64,000 bases of DNA from Pseudoalteromonas phenolica (lineage in GTDB: Bacteria > Pseudomonadota > Gammaproteobacteria > Enterobacterales > Alteromonadaceae), in NCBI RefSeq assembly GCF_005886345.1, contig NZ_PNEC01000021.1, positions 124,001 through 188,000 of the forward strand, given 5' to 3'. The notes beneath the pieces are model-generated. The model was given only the letters and a program-made list of their open reading frames with translations. It did no database searches and was not told where the DNA came from. Shown piece by piece: positions 39,589 to 48,445 of this stretch (position 1 is the first letter of the stretch; each line of letters starts with the position of its first letter). The position numbers and the translations under genes were made by a program.

Positions 39589-40644
39589 CTAATTCAAGTT
39601 ACACGCTTCAAGGCCCGCTAAGCGCATACGCACATCTAGCTCAGGCAGAGATCTTGGTTTAATTTGCGCAAGGCCATTAGCAAATGCCTTAATATGTTCA
39701 GGTGTTGTACCACAACAGCCACCGACGATATTGATGAAGCCTTCTTTGCCCCAGTCGATTATTTCTACTGACATTTCATCGGCTTCTAGGTCGTACTCAC
39801 CAAATTCATTCGGTAAACCCGCATTAGGATGCACTGAAGTAAAGGTTTCACACACGCGCGACAGCTCTTCAACATAAGGACGTAATAAGTCTGGGCCTAA
39901 AGCACAGTTCAAACCAATTGAAATAGGTTTAATGTGGCGAATTGAATTATAGAAAGCTTCTGTTGTTTGGCCTGATAGTGTGCGACCAGAAGCATCGGTA
40001 ATAGTACCTGAGATCATCACTGGCAGTGTAATATCTGCTTGTTCAAACGCTTCTTCTACAGCAAATGATGCAGCTTTAGCATTTAAAGTATCGAAAATCG
40101 TCTCAATCAAAATTAAATCTGCACCACCTTCAATCAAAGCAAGCGTAGACTCAATATACGCCTCAACCAATGCATCAAAGGTAATATTACGATAACCAGG
40201 GTCGTTCACATCTGGTGAGATTGAACACGTTTTAGATGTTGGACCTAGTACACCTGCAACATAGCGCGGTTTGTGCGGCTCTTGTTCAGTGAACTCATCA
40301 CAAATTTTACGTGCTAATTTAGCCGACTCAAGGTTGATTTCACGACTCAAACTACCCATTTCGTAATCTTCCATCGAAATGGTAGTCGCATTAAAGGTGT
40401 TTGTTTCAATAATGTCAGCACCTGCAGCTAGATATTTACGATGAATATCTGCAATGACATCAGGTTGAGTTAGGCTTAATAAATCGTTATTGCCTTTCAC
40501 TAACACATGCCAATCTTTAAAGCGCTCGCCGCGATAATCTTCTTCTTCAAATTTATATTCTTGGATCATGGTACCCATGGCGCCATCTAAAATAAGAATA
40601 CGTTGTTTTAAAGCCTCTTTTAAGGCTGCACTTTTATTCGGCAT
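39589..40644 (-). CDS. metH: Homocysteine-binding methyltransferase part of split methionine synthase
   Basis: A 351-residue homocysteine S-methyltransferase domain. It begins [18 protein letters not shown] and contains NCALGPD plus C-terminal [14 protein letters not shown], whose three cysteines bind the zinc that activates homocysteine. It corresponds to MetH module 1; with the downstream 877-residue protein it should reconstitute methionine synthase. It overlaps the end of metA by 11 bp, indicating translational coupling. It could act alone with another methyl donor, but the adjacent partner is the simpler reading. Confidence 0.93.
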   Translation of the reverse strand: MPNKSAALKEALKQRILILDGAMGTMIQEYKFEEEDYRGERFKDWHVLVKGNNDLLSLTQPDVIADIHRKYLAAGADIIETNTFNATTISMEDYEMGSLSREINLESAKLARKICDEFTEQEPHKPRYVAGVLGPTSKTCSISPDVNDPGYRNITFDALVEAYIESTLALIEGGADLILIETIFDTLNAKAASFAVEEAFEQADITLPVMISGTITDASGRTLSGQTTEAFYNSIRHIKPISIGLNCALGPDLLRPYVEELSRVCETFTSVHPNAGLPNEFGEYDLEADEMSVEIIDWGKEGFINIVGGCCGTTPEHIKAFANGLAQIKPRSLPELDVRMRLAGLEACNLN

Positions 40645-41581
40645 AGTTGTTAGTCCTTACATCTTGGCTAACTAGGTTAATATCGTATGGGGTTGTTTGG
40701 TAAACGTAATAATTCAGCCAATTTGAGAATAACAAAAAGGCATGACTTTGCCATGTTTTACTCGGCTTTTGTTCAGCATCGTTATTCGGAAAGTACCCTT
40801 CTGGCTTAGGCGCATCCGGGCTTTTGGCTAGGTCGCGTAAATATTCTTTTTGCAAAGTATCAGCATCATATTCAGGGTGGCCTGTTAAAAAAACCTGACT
40901 TCCCGACTGGTTTTTAATTAAATACGCACCGACCTTTTCAGAGCCAGCTAACACCGCAAGTTCAGGCGTATTTTGTATTTTAGCTAGTTCAATGTGACCA
41001 TAGCGAGAATGCGGTACTAAAAACTCATCGTCAAAACCACGAGTTAGCGCACCATGCTCAAACAAACAACGGTGCTTAAATACGCCACATAGTTTATCGT
41101 CACGCAGTTCACGCTTTAAACCATAATGATGGTACAAGCCCGCATGAGCTGCCCAACAAGAGAATAATGTTGAGGTCACATGGTTTTCAGCCCAATCAAA
41201 TAACTCTTTGAGTTCTTGCCAGTAAATGACATCGTCATATTCCAGATGAGCCAGCGGTGCACCTGTGATAATCATGGCATCGTAGTTTTCATCTTTTACA
41301 TCAGAAAAGTAGCGATAGAACATATCTAAGTGTTGCTCAGAATTTTCTGAACTACGGTGCGTATCTAATCGTAATAAATCGACGTTAACCTGAAGCGGGG
41401 TATTCGCAAGCAAACGAATAAACTGCACTTCGGTTTCAACTTTGTTGGGCATGAGGTTGAGAATTGCCAAGCGCATAGGACGGATCTCCTGCGTTCTTGC
41501 ACGTGATTTCGGCATCACGAAGACATTTTCATGTCTGAGTGTGGCAATAGCAGGTAACTCATCTTTTACGGTGATCGGCAT
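40634..41581 (-). CDS. metA: Homoserine O-succinyltransferase (MetA family)
   Basis: A 315-residue enzyme of the first committed step of methionine synthesis. Conserved [23 protein letters not shown] start and [26 protein letters not shown]; active-site cysteine in [27 protein letters not shown] and [17 protein letters not shown] near the C-terminus carry the catalytic histidine and glutamate. Succinyl versus acetyl specificity cannot be decided without testing a key residue. First gene of metA-metH-metH, with MetJ-box repeats upstream. Confidence 0.94.
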   Translation of the reverse strand: MPITVKDELPAIATLRHENVFVMPKSRARTQEIRPMRLAILNLMPNKVETEVQFIRLLANTPLQVNVDLLRLDTHRSSENSEQHLDMFYRYFSDVKDENYDAMIITGAPLAHLEYDDVIYWQELKELFDWAENHVTSTLFSCWAAHAGLYHHYGLKRELRDDKLCGVFKHRCLFEHGALTRGFDDEFLVPHSRYGHIELAKIQNTPELAVLAGSEKVGAYLIKNQSGSQVFLTGHPEYDADTLQKEYLRDLAKSPDAPKPEGYFPNNDAEQKPSKTWQSHAFLLFSNWLNYYVYQTTPYDINLVSQDVRTNNYAE

Positions 41582-41645
41582 ACAATTTCCCCCAACTTAA
41601 TTTATGGCTGTCATTATGAACGTAAAGCCGAAAAATTCAACCTCT

Positions 41646-41661
41646 AGATGTTTAGATGTCT
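41646..41661 (-). promoter_or_regulatory. Tandem MetJ boxes upstream of metA
   Basis: Two adjoining 8-mers AGATGTTT and AGATGTCT match the met box AGACGTCT at 6 and 7 of 8 positions; AGACTGCT follows 7 bp farther. Tandem boxes about 65 bp upstream of metA fit methionine/AdoMet-dependent MetJ repression. Confidence 0.75.
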
Positions 41662-41903
41662 AAAATAAAGACTGCTTTTAGGGTTTAAAGGTACACAGAA
41701 AATTTAATGAGAAATACTTTAGAAGCTAAGAAAAAACGCATACAAAAAATATTCTCTAAAATAAATAGTTGAAGATTAAGATTTATTTTTTAAAATCTGC
41801 ATGCCCTAAATCAGAAGGGGCACATCAACCTCCTCTTTTAAATAGTAAAAAAACAGGTCGATGGCTTTGGTTGAGAAGAAAGTAGATTCTGGAAGTAAAA
41901 TAT
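41662..41903. other. Intergenic junction between the met operon and the tail locus
   Basis: AT-rich and gene-free. A 21-codon frame at 41707 (MRNTLEAKKKRIQKIFSKIN) has no ribosome binding site. TGCCC/GGGCA pairing near 41804 is weak, so no convincing terminator for the last tail gene is seen. No tRNA, integrase or direct repeat that would mark a phage attachment site is visible here. Confidence 0.5.
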
Positions 41904-42917
41904 CTAGCTGTTAAGACTTTCACACGTTACATGTGAAATAAAACCTAAGCCATTTATAGTGTGCGTGACGGTTTCAACAAACCAGGACCCATTTACTGGT
42001 GGCTTGTCACCTTCGAATTTGATGACGGTTCCTGCTTTTATATTCGCATCTCCCCATACAACCAAGGATAAAACTTGATGTGTCCGTTTAAATTGTTGCA
42101 ACTTTCCTCTTGCAGCCTGTTCAGCATTAAATTCATCGCTGTAAATATAGGGAAGTTGATAACTCGGCTCGCCACTACCTTGTTTGAATGTATTTTGTTC
42201 AGCTAACTCGAAATCATAATACCTAGCTTCAACTGTTCTAATGATTTGACTGTTATGTTGTTTAAAACGCCAATCAACAATTTGAGAAGGAGAAATTATT
42301 GAAGCTTTCGCAGATTTTCCTGAGAGCGTTTTACCAGTTCCCTTAGGTATAAATAATAGTTTGTCTTCAATGACCTTCATAAAAGCATCATACTGATTTG
42401 CCAATCGAGTTAGTAACTGCATATCACTTTCACTTTGCTCAATGTGTGGTAAAACCGTTTGCCCTAAACTTTCGTCCACTGCTGCATTCAGACTATTTTT
42501 ATCGGCAATAGCATTGACTAGATCCCTTAGTAACAATGGATTTTCATTACTACTTTCCCATGTAAATGCCTTTGGTGATTTAAACCCCTCATGCCAATTT
42601 AACTTGTTACCGTAAATATCAAGAGATCTAATTGGCCCTTTAACTTGAAACTCCCCTACTACATATTTTCCAAGTCCAATCAACTTCGCATCCGCATCCT
42701 CAGTACCAGACTTGTAGCCCATTGCGATTTCTATCGTATCGGTTTCTTTTGGTAGCTTAATTTGCGCCGAGGGTAAATTATCAAACTTAACATGACAGGT
42801 ATCGCTAACGAGACCACATCGCTGAGTCACTGAGACTTCTACAAGGCGATCTCGTAATTTTTTAGCAATTTCATTTCCTGAAGTTTTTACTGAATAAAAT
42901 GGCTGAAAATGCTTCAT
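41904..42917 (-). CDS. Phage late control protein D-like baseplate hub (gpD)
   Basis: A 337-residue protein of the gpD/gp27 hub family. It starts with FYSVKTSGNEIAKKLRDRLVEVSVT and has DTIEIAMGYKSGTEDA, IEQSESDMQLLTRLANQYDAFMKVIEDKLLFIPKG, typical for P2 gpD and VgrG-like hubs. It would form the ring below the spike and the tube start. Last gene of the P2-style order T-U-X-D. Confidence 0.88.
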   Translation of the reverse strand: MKHFQPFYSVKTSGNEIAKKLRDRLVEVSVTQRCGLVSDTCHVKFDNLPSAQIKLPKETDTIEIAMGYKSGTEDADAKLIGLGKYVVGEFQVKGPIRSLDIYGNKLNWHEGFKSPKAFTWESSNENPLLLRDLVNAIADKNSLNAAVDESLGQTVLPHIEQSESDMQLLTRLANQYDAFMKVIEDKLLFIPKGTGKTLSGKSAKASIISPSQIVDWRFKQHNSQIIRTVEARYYDFELAEQNTFKQGSGEPSYQLPYIYSDEFNAEQAARGKLQQFKRTHQVLSLVVWGDANIKAGTVIKFEGDKPPVNGSWFVETVTHTINGLGFISHVTCESLNS

Positions 42918-42920
42918 AAA

Positions 42921-43133
42921 CTAATCCCAAATATTAATTTCGTTAATCACCTCTTTTACTGGCATGTCTGGCAAATATATTCGAATATTCTCAGGGTAAA
43001 TTGCACCTAGTTCTGCCAAACCATAGTTATTATCCAGCACCATTTCCACAGCACCTGACATCACACCATAATGTTTATAACAAATAAGGTCTAAGCAATC
43101 CCCGTCTCGCGTAATGTAATAGACACCAGCCAT
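42921..43133 (-). CDS. Tail protein X (LysM-like)
   Basis: A 70-residue protein: YYITRDGDCLDLICYKHYG, then VEMVLDNNYGLAELGAIYPENIRIYLPDM, the gpX/LysM-like fold of P2 tail completion and baseplate proteins. Situated between gpU and gpD as in P2 and R-pyocins. Confidence 0.85.
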   Translation of the reverse strand: MAGVYYITRDGDCLDLICYKHYGVMSGAVEMVLDNNYGLAELGAIYPENIRIYLPDMPVKEVINEINIWD

Positions 43134-43135
43134 AC

Positions 43136-43585
43136 TTATTTACCCTCACTTCCATCATAACGCTTAAGCCGCATTGTGAATTGAATTTCTCTTGGGATGC
43201 CATCGTTCAGAAATAAAGTCCGTGTTTCATTTATTGACTCAATCACAAAATCTCCTATTACCCGACCTACATTCGGGCTTGATTTACCCTTGTCTTCTAC
43301 ATAAGCCAACTTCAAAGGCTGCCCTTTGACGGCTTCTGCTCTCATCTTATCCAACTGATGTAAGCCATCTCTGACCAGCTGGGGGTAAATCGTTCCCTCT
43401 AGCTCCATTGTCTGGTCGCCAATACCGATAAATTGCATAACAGGGCTGTTTTTATCTGTTGCCGTATCATGAGATTTCCATCGATAAGTGGTGTTATAGC
43501 TTAATTTATCAAATGCAGCCGAACTCACAGAAAACTCAAACCCTCCTAGCATCATCATGTAATTAGATTGTCTGACTTTTTCCAT
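43136..43585 (-). CDS. Phage tail protein U (gpU)
   Basis: A 149-residue protein matching P2 gpU: MMLGGFEFSVSSAAFDKLSYNTTYRWKSHD, IGDQTMELEGTIYP, then VIGDFVIESINETRTLFLNDGIPREIQFTMRLKRYD. gpU is a baseplate/tube-initiation protein in P2-type contractile tails. It follows the tape measure as usual. Confidence 0.88.
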   Translation of the reverse strand: MEKVRQSNYMMMLGGFEFSVSSAAFDKLSYNTTYRWKSHDTATDKNSPVMQFIGIGDQTMELEGTIYPQLVRDGLHQLDKMRAEAVKGQPLKLAYVEDKGKSSPNVGRVIGDFVIESINETRTLFLNDGIPREIQFTMRLKRYDGSEGK

Positions 43586-43659
43586 TAAAACCTCTTAAAT
43601 ATAATTCAGCCTTTCTGACGATAGAATGGCTTTAGTGATATAAATCATGCTGTTAAAAA

Positions 43660-46600
43660 TTAAGCGACTTGGTTGTAATATCGCGATGAAACATCTCTTA
43701 ATGCTTGCTCTTGCTGCATTTCCAAAACTCTTTTCACTTCTAAAGCAATGTCTTCTGGCTTTTGATTGGCAGTACCATGCACAGAAATATTGGCATTCAC
43801 CGTCATATTAATTGGTTGCTTTTGTGCCTCAGGGTGTTCTTGTTTATTCTGTGGCTTGCTGTTGAGCTTTTCTGGGGAAGCCAATATAGAAACATCTTGG
43901 CTTCCTTTTACAGACTCATCTTTATTTAAACCAAATAGTGAACTGAACATCCCATTTGAAGCTTGCGAGATTTTTGTATTCGCAATGTAAGCACCAACAG
44001 GAGCAATCGCACGGAGTAATGGGTGTTTAGATTTTCCAAACATACTTGAAATTATCTCAGCACTTGCTGCGCCAGCCAAAGTACTGCCGACTTTATCTAC
44101 CTTCTCTGCACGATTTAAGTTTTTGCTCGTCAAAGCATCGAGTACAGTATGCGCATTCAAAATATGACTGCCATAATTTGCAATTGATGACGCCTTTTCT
44201 AAAGGTGACTGTTTTCTAAACTTATGCCATTTCTTAGAGAAAAACCCTGATTTGGCGGACTTTTTATTACGCATCGTCTTCTTGTTATCGCCAAGTTTAT
44301 GATGCTTAGGATGTTTTCTTTTGCGAGGTTTTTTCCCTTTTTTATTTTCAGCGCCAGAGAATTGCTCAATAACAGCCATCGTGCCAAGAACGGCACCAGC
44401 TTCATTAATGACATGGTCTTTAACAAAATTGAGTGCACTCTCAAAAAACGGATTTTCTTTCGTGGTGTTTTGAGACACCCCTTCAGCGCTTGTGGATGTA
44501 GCAAGAGAGCGCTCTATCGAGTTAAACTTTGTATTTACTGCCGATATCTGAGCAAACTCCTTGCTACCCGAAGTGCTGTCATTATCTTCGACTGACCTAT
44601 TAATGCCCTGTAAATAAACAACATTGGCATTTAAAGCGACATGCTCAAATGAGGTTTTATCTGTTTCCCCTGCCATTTCTTTCATGTCAGTGGCTACGCT
44701 TAATGGGCCTTGCGCATTATTTGATCCAGACATTAACTGGACAGCCTGACTTGCAGGAAACTGAATAACATTAGTTGATAATGTATTATCTGAAGCAGAC
44801 AGGCTGTCTTTAACATTATTTTGCGAAAGACGGGTTGCGAGTGAAAGCGTTTGCTCAGTCTCGCGATTGCCATTTGATTCTGACGATGCTTTATCATTGT
44901 TTCCATATAACAATGAACCAACGCCGTCACCTAGCCAACCACCAACAGCTTCACCAGCAAGTCCACCAACCCAACTGCCGATTGCGCCACCAACAGCGGT
45001 GCCAAATCCAGGTATAATTGATCCTAAGGTAGCACCAATGGCCATGCCCGCAGTAGACCCGACTGTGCTACCCACTGAAGCGCCTACTTCACTCGATTTT
45101 TCTTTATTTGTAAGGGAATCATCGTTAAGAGTTGACGCAACATCAGCGGCACCTAAGATGGCATTGATTGGGCCAGACGCTTTACCCAATAACTTCATTG
45201 GACCTTTCATTAACCCCTTAAACCAACCGCTCGATTTAGTCATTACGTTTGAATTTTTAAGGAGCTTATTGGTTGCTGATTGTTTTACTTTCGCACTTTT
45301 ATAATTGGTCGGTTTATTCTGAGGGTTATTCCCTTTTTGTAATTGTGTTTGCGCTGGCTCAACAAAATCCGATTCAAGTGTTCGAAAAGCCGATTTAGAC
45401 TTTTTAAGCGCTCTATTTGATCTTTTCTTGCGTCTTTTATTCGCACTTGGCTTTTTCTTTTTTGATGATTTCGGTTCAGGTTCATTGTCATCAAATAAGG
45501 ATTCTAATCCAATATCGTCCAAACCAATGGTCGACAGAATTTCGGGCATTGAATTACTTATTGAAGTAAGATCCCCCTTTAAAATCCCATTAAAATCTAA
45601 TTTATTTATCAAGCCCGCATGCTTAGTCACAAAGCCTGCAGCATCTTGTAATCCAAACGCATTCAGTAATGCAGGCGCTTGTTGCACCAATGAATTTATA
45701 TCGCCAGATAGAATGCCATTAACATCAAGTTTTTTTAGCGCAGGTAAAGCATTGCCTATGGTTGTGCCAAGCTTATCAAACCCAACTGCACTGAGTAAGC
45801 CAGGGGCAGCCTCAATTAAACTCGAAATATCACCTTGAGCAATATGACTTAAGTTTAACTGCTCAATAGCTGGTAAGGCCTTGCTCATTACTTCTGAGGC
45901 TTGGTCTAAGCCAACTGCATCAAATAGGTCAGGTGCTATCTGCATCAAACTCGATATATCACCATCGGCTATGTTTTTGAGATTTAATTGTTGTATCGCA
46001 GGAAGCGCTTTGCGAATGGCAGTAGATGTATCATTTAGTCCAAAAGCACTAAATAAACTGGGGGCAGCCTCAATTAAACTTGAAACATCACCATCTGCAA
46101 GACTCTTTAGATCTAATTGTTGCATCGCTGGCAGAGCATTACTAAAAACATTGGCAGCTTGATCTAGCCCCGCCGCATTCAATAGTTTAGGGGCGACATT
46201 GACTAAGCTTGATATGTCACCATGAGCCATGCCCTTGATGTCTAATTGTTTTAATGCAGGTAATGCTTTTGCCAATTCAATCGAGACATTTTTAAGACCT
46301 GCTGAATGCATCACATCTGGCAATGTGTCTATTAAAGAAGCGAGATCACCTTGCATTACTCCTGCGATATCTAGCTGTGAAAGTGCAGGTATATTTTGCG
46401 AAATAGATTTTTGCAATTCAGTCAGATCGATTGCGGACAACAGTTCTGGCAAAGCGTTGTGTAAACTTGTTAAATCACCCGCTGCTATTTTAGCTGTGTC
46501 TAAACGCTTAATCGCTGGTAATGCTTGTTCAACCAGATCGGCCGTATTTGAAAAACTGAATGCATTTAGTAACTCAGGTGTAGCTGTTGTAAGTGAATTT

Positions 46601-47406
46601 AAATTGTCTTCAACGACAGCACTAATATCCACAGCAGGCAACGCATTTTCAATGGTGTTTGAGATCGATTCAAAACCTAAACTTTCAACAAAGGCTGGTG
46701 ATGAGACTAAAATCTGATCAGCCTCTTTTTTCAAGGCACCAGCTAAATCTAATTGGTTAAGTTGCTGGCCAGCGATGGTCACCACATCGTTGATCTCTTC
46801 TACCTTGAGTGACTGACTAATACTTGGTGCAGCATTTTCGAGTGCTGTTAGTTCTCGCCTAAAATGTGAAATTTGCACACTGCTCAAGTTCGTTGCCACA
46901 GACTCCTTAACAGCCTGATACATCTCACTCACCTGTAAACTATCAATCAGTTTAGGTACTGTTGTCTGCAGCTGTTTCAAGTCTATTTTTACCGCTTGTT
47001 GCATCTGCGAAAAATCTAATGCCGCAATTGCATCAGCCACACTGTTTAAGCCAACATCGGGCGCTTTGTGTTTTATGTCGACTTGAGTGACACTATCTGG
47101 TGCCTTGCTGGACTGGTCTTCAAAACTTCCTGTCGAGTAAACATCTTTGTGGGATTCTGGTTTGAACGATTTCATGTGTTTTGAAAACGAATCACTCCCC
47201 CCGCCAAGTAAATTTTTAACTTGTGCATTTGCAAACTCAGTCAGTACTGTTGTAATTGAAGAAACTTGTGGCGAGGAACTTTGATCTTTCAACTGAGAAA
47301 TCGTCTCACCCAATTTCGTATAAATGTTAGTGTCTAATTGCTTAGCCAAACGATTTTTAACTTTATTTTTTGATAAGTCATTTTTTGACTTTCCCTGATT
47401 TTTCAT
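43660..47406 (-). CDS. Tape measure protein (gpT-like)
   Basis: A 1248-residue protein between the E chaperone frames and gpU, the position of the tape measure in P2-like tails. Residues about 295-638 are eight 43-residue tandem repeats; 640-680 is a lysine-rich segment; around 720-830 is a glycine-rich hydrophobic zipper (VGASVGSTVGSTAGMAIG, IPGFGTAVGGAIGSWVGG) of the kind seen where tape measure proteins cross the membrane; the C-terminus has another hydrophobic region and a basic patch. At the usual 1.5 angstrom per residue the tail tube would be about 187 nm (inference). Confidence 0.85.
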   Translation of the reverse strand: MKNQGKSKNDLSKNKVKNRLAKQLDTNIYTKLGETISQLKDQSSSPQVSSITTVLTEFANAQVKNLLGGGSDSFSKHMKSFKPESHKDVYSTGSFEDQSSKAPDSVTQVDIKHKAPDVGLNSVADAIAALDFSQMQQAVKIDLKQLQTTVPKLIDSLQVSEMYQAVKESVATNLSSVQISHFRRELTALENAAPSISQSLKVEEINDVVTIAGQQLNQLDLAGALKKEADQILVSSPAFVESLGFESISNTIENALPAVDISAVVEDNLNSLTTATPELLNAFSFSNTADLVEQALPAIKRLDTAKIAAGDLTSLHNALPELLSAIDLTELQKSISQNIPALSQLDIAGVMQGDLASLIDTLPDVMHSAGLKNVSIELAKALPALKQLDIKGMAHGDISSLVNVAPKLLNAAGLDQAANVFSNALPAMQQLDLKSLADGDVSSLIEAAPSLFSAFGLNDTSTAIRKALPAIQQLNLKNIADGDISSLMQIAPDLFDAVGLDQASEVMSKALPAIEQLNLSHIAQGDISSLIEAAPGLLSAVGFDKLGTTIGNALPALKKLDVNGILSGDINSLVQQAPALLNAFGLQDAAGFVTKHAGLINKLDFNGILKGDLTSISNSMPEILSTIGLDDIGLESLFDDNEPEPKSSKKKKPSANKRRKKRSNRALKKSKSAFRTLESDFVEPAQTQLQKGNNPQNKPTNYKSAKVKQSATNKLLKNSNVMTKSSGWFKGLMKGPMKLLGKASGPINAILGAADVASTLNDDSLTNKEKSSEVGASVGSTVGSTAGMAIGATLGSIIPGFGTAVGGAIGSWVGGLAGEAVGGWLGDGVGSLLYGNNDKASSESNGNRETEQTLSLATRLSQNNVKDSLSASDNTLSTNVIQFPASQAVQLMSGSNNAQGPLSVATDMKEMAGETDKTSFEHVALNANVVYLQGINRSVEDNDSTSGSKEFAQISAVNTKFNSIERSLATSTSAEGVSQNTTKENPFFESALNFVKDHVINEAGAVLGTMAVIEQFSGAENKKGKKPRKRKHPKHHKLGDNKKTMRNKKSAKSGFFSKKWHKFRKQSPLEKASSIANYGSHILNAHTVLDALTSKNLNRAEKVDKVGSTLAGAASAEIISSMFGKSKHPLLRAIAPVGAYIANTKISQASNGMFSSLFGLNKDESVKGSQDVSILASPEKLNSKPQNKQEHPEAQKQPINMTVNANISVHGTANQKPEDIALEVKRVLEMQQEQALRDVSSRYYNQVA
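45493..46524 (-). repeat. Eight tandem 129-bp (43-residue) repeats in the tape measure gene
   Basis: Consecutive units, each 43 residues, of pattern ALPAxxQLDxxxxxxGDxSSL followed by xxxAPxLLxAxGLxxxxxxxxx, for example units beginning ALPALKQLDIKG, ALPAMQQLDLKS, ALPAIQQLNLKN and ALPAIEQLNLSH. More degenerate units precede them. Units differ in sequence but keep length exactly, consistent with helical repeats setting tail length. Confidence 0.88.
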
Positions 47407-47528
47407 AGCAATACCTGGGAATGAGAATGTTTAGGAATGAGTAATGACTTGCTGTGAAAGGGCAACACAACAAAATATTGATATTTAAATGACCTTTTTT
47501 ATTTATAAGTCATTGAAGTATTAATACT

Positions 47529-47552
47529 AAAAAAAGAAGCGGGTTACCCCGC
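47529..47552 (-). terminator. Intrinsic terminator between gpE' and the tape measure gene
   Basis: On the minus strand GCGGG-GTAA-CCCGC is followed by TTC and seven T; the loop contains the stop codon of the gpE' frame. It would attenuate transcription into the tape measure. Confidence 0.75.
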
Positions 47553-47698
47553 CTCTATTGATTCTTTGTAATCAACTGCCGCTTCAAACCACTCGATAAG
47601 CTCTTCTTCGGTTAGGCTGTTGAGTTCTTGTAATCCCCACCCTGTATACTTCGCTAGGGCAATAACCATTGCTTTTAAACGGCTGGGCGGGATACGAG
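47544..47698 (-). CDS. gpE'-like tail assembly chaperone extension (frameshift product)
   Basis: In the -1 frame relative to gpE, the sequence reads SRIPPSRLKAMVIALAKYTG, then WGLQELNSLTEEELIEWFE to a stop at 47544. P2 gpE and other tails make a long form E+E' by -1 frameshift. The switch point would be around GCT-TTT-CTC at 47699-47705, just before the gpE stop. An internal ATG at 47669 could alternatively start a separate small protein. Its -1 placement and the tail-chaperone style of the sequence favour the fusion. Confidence 0.6.
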
Positions 47699-47932
47699 AA
47701 AAGCTTGAAGCGCTTCGCGTAACTTAACAAAGTCACTCCAATCTAACTCTTCAACAACTTGAGGGGACACTTCACAAAGATGTGAGAAATAACGGATTTC
47801 ACTTTCTGACTCGCTGATATCAGCTCTATCAACCATCAAACGATCGCGTACTTTTGGTCGCCTCATCGTCAATTTTGCATACTCATGCCCGTCGACCGTA
47901 ATTGGGTAATTCAGTTCAATGATTTCAGTCAT
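47675..47932 (-). CDS. Phage tail assembly protein E (gpE-like)
   Basis: An 85-residue tail assembly chaperone: ITVDGHEYAKLTMRRPKVRDRLMVDRA with EIRYFSHLCEVSPQVVEELDWSDFVKLREALQAFL, the gpE family pattern. It directly follows the tube gene and is thought to coat the tape measure. Near its end a T4 run may permit a -1 frameshift to the E' extension. Confidence 0.85.
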   Translation of the reverse strand: MTEIIELNYPITVDGHEYAKLTMRRPKVRDRLMVDRADISESESEIRYFSHLCEVSPQVVEELDWSDFVKLREALQAFLVSRPAV

Positions 47933-47935
47933 ACA

Positions 47936-48445
47936 TTAAGCTCCGATTGCCGCGCGAAGCAGCGCCATTTGATCTCGACCATTAATGATGCGCTTGTCGT
48001 TGTATAAGTCGATGTCATAAATAACTTCACCGTTAATTTCTAACTTATATTTCTGTACAGCGTATTGAAGCGTTAGTTTAGCTTCTTCGCCATCTTTCCA
48101 GTTACCCATATCCACTTCTTTGAAGAAACCTTGCAAAGAAACAACTACAGGCTGAGGTGCATTGCCTTGAGCTTGGATAGCACCACGAATGGTGACGCCA
48201 ACCGTTTTATCATCCCAGCCACCAAGTAACTTCATTGCATCTGAGTTGTACTCAAGCAGTGTCATAGAACCTTCTAACTTTTCTAGTTGGCCCACATCTA
48301 GTTCAACTGGCGCTTGAAAACCTGAAGTGACTTCACGTGTCTTGACTGTAATTTTTGGTAATGTAACTTCATCTGCAATGCCTAAGTAACCTTTGCCATC
48401 GACGAATAGTTGTGATTTTTTTAGAATTTTTGGAGACGCAGCCAT
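47936..48445 (-). CDS. Major tail tube protein (gpFII)
   Basis: A 169-residue tube protein: starts MAASPKILKKSQLFVDGKGY, contains LPKITVKTREVTSGFQAPVELDVGQLEKLEGSMTLLEY and KLEINGEVIYDIDLYNDKRIINGRDQMALLRAAIG, the conserved FII C-terminus. Forms the inner tube of the contractile tail. The start codon overlaps the sheath stop by one base. Confidence 0.95.
   Translation of the reverse strand: MAASPKILKKSQLFVDGKGYLGIADEVTLPKITVKTREVTSGFQAPVELDVGQLEKLEGSMTLLEYNSDAMKLLGGWDDKTVGVTIRGAIQAQGNAPQPVVVSLQGFFKEVDMGNWKDGEEAKLTLQYAVQKYKLEINGEVIYDIDLYNDKRIINGRDQMALLRAAIGA

Noticed and set aside
41707..41772. 21-codon lysine-rich frame left of the tail locus
   Set aside because: No ribosome binding site and a composition expected from AT-rich DNA.
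41582..41903. Phage attachment site at the left border of the tail locus
   Set aside because: No tRNA, integrase or direct repeat matching another site in the window was found; the right border is not in view.
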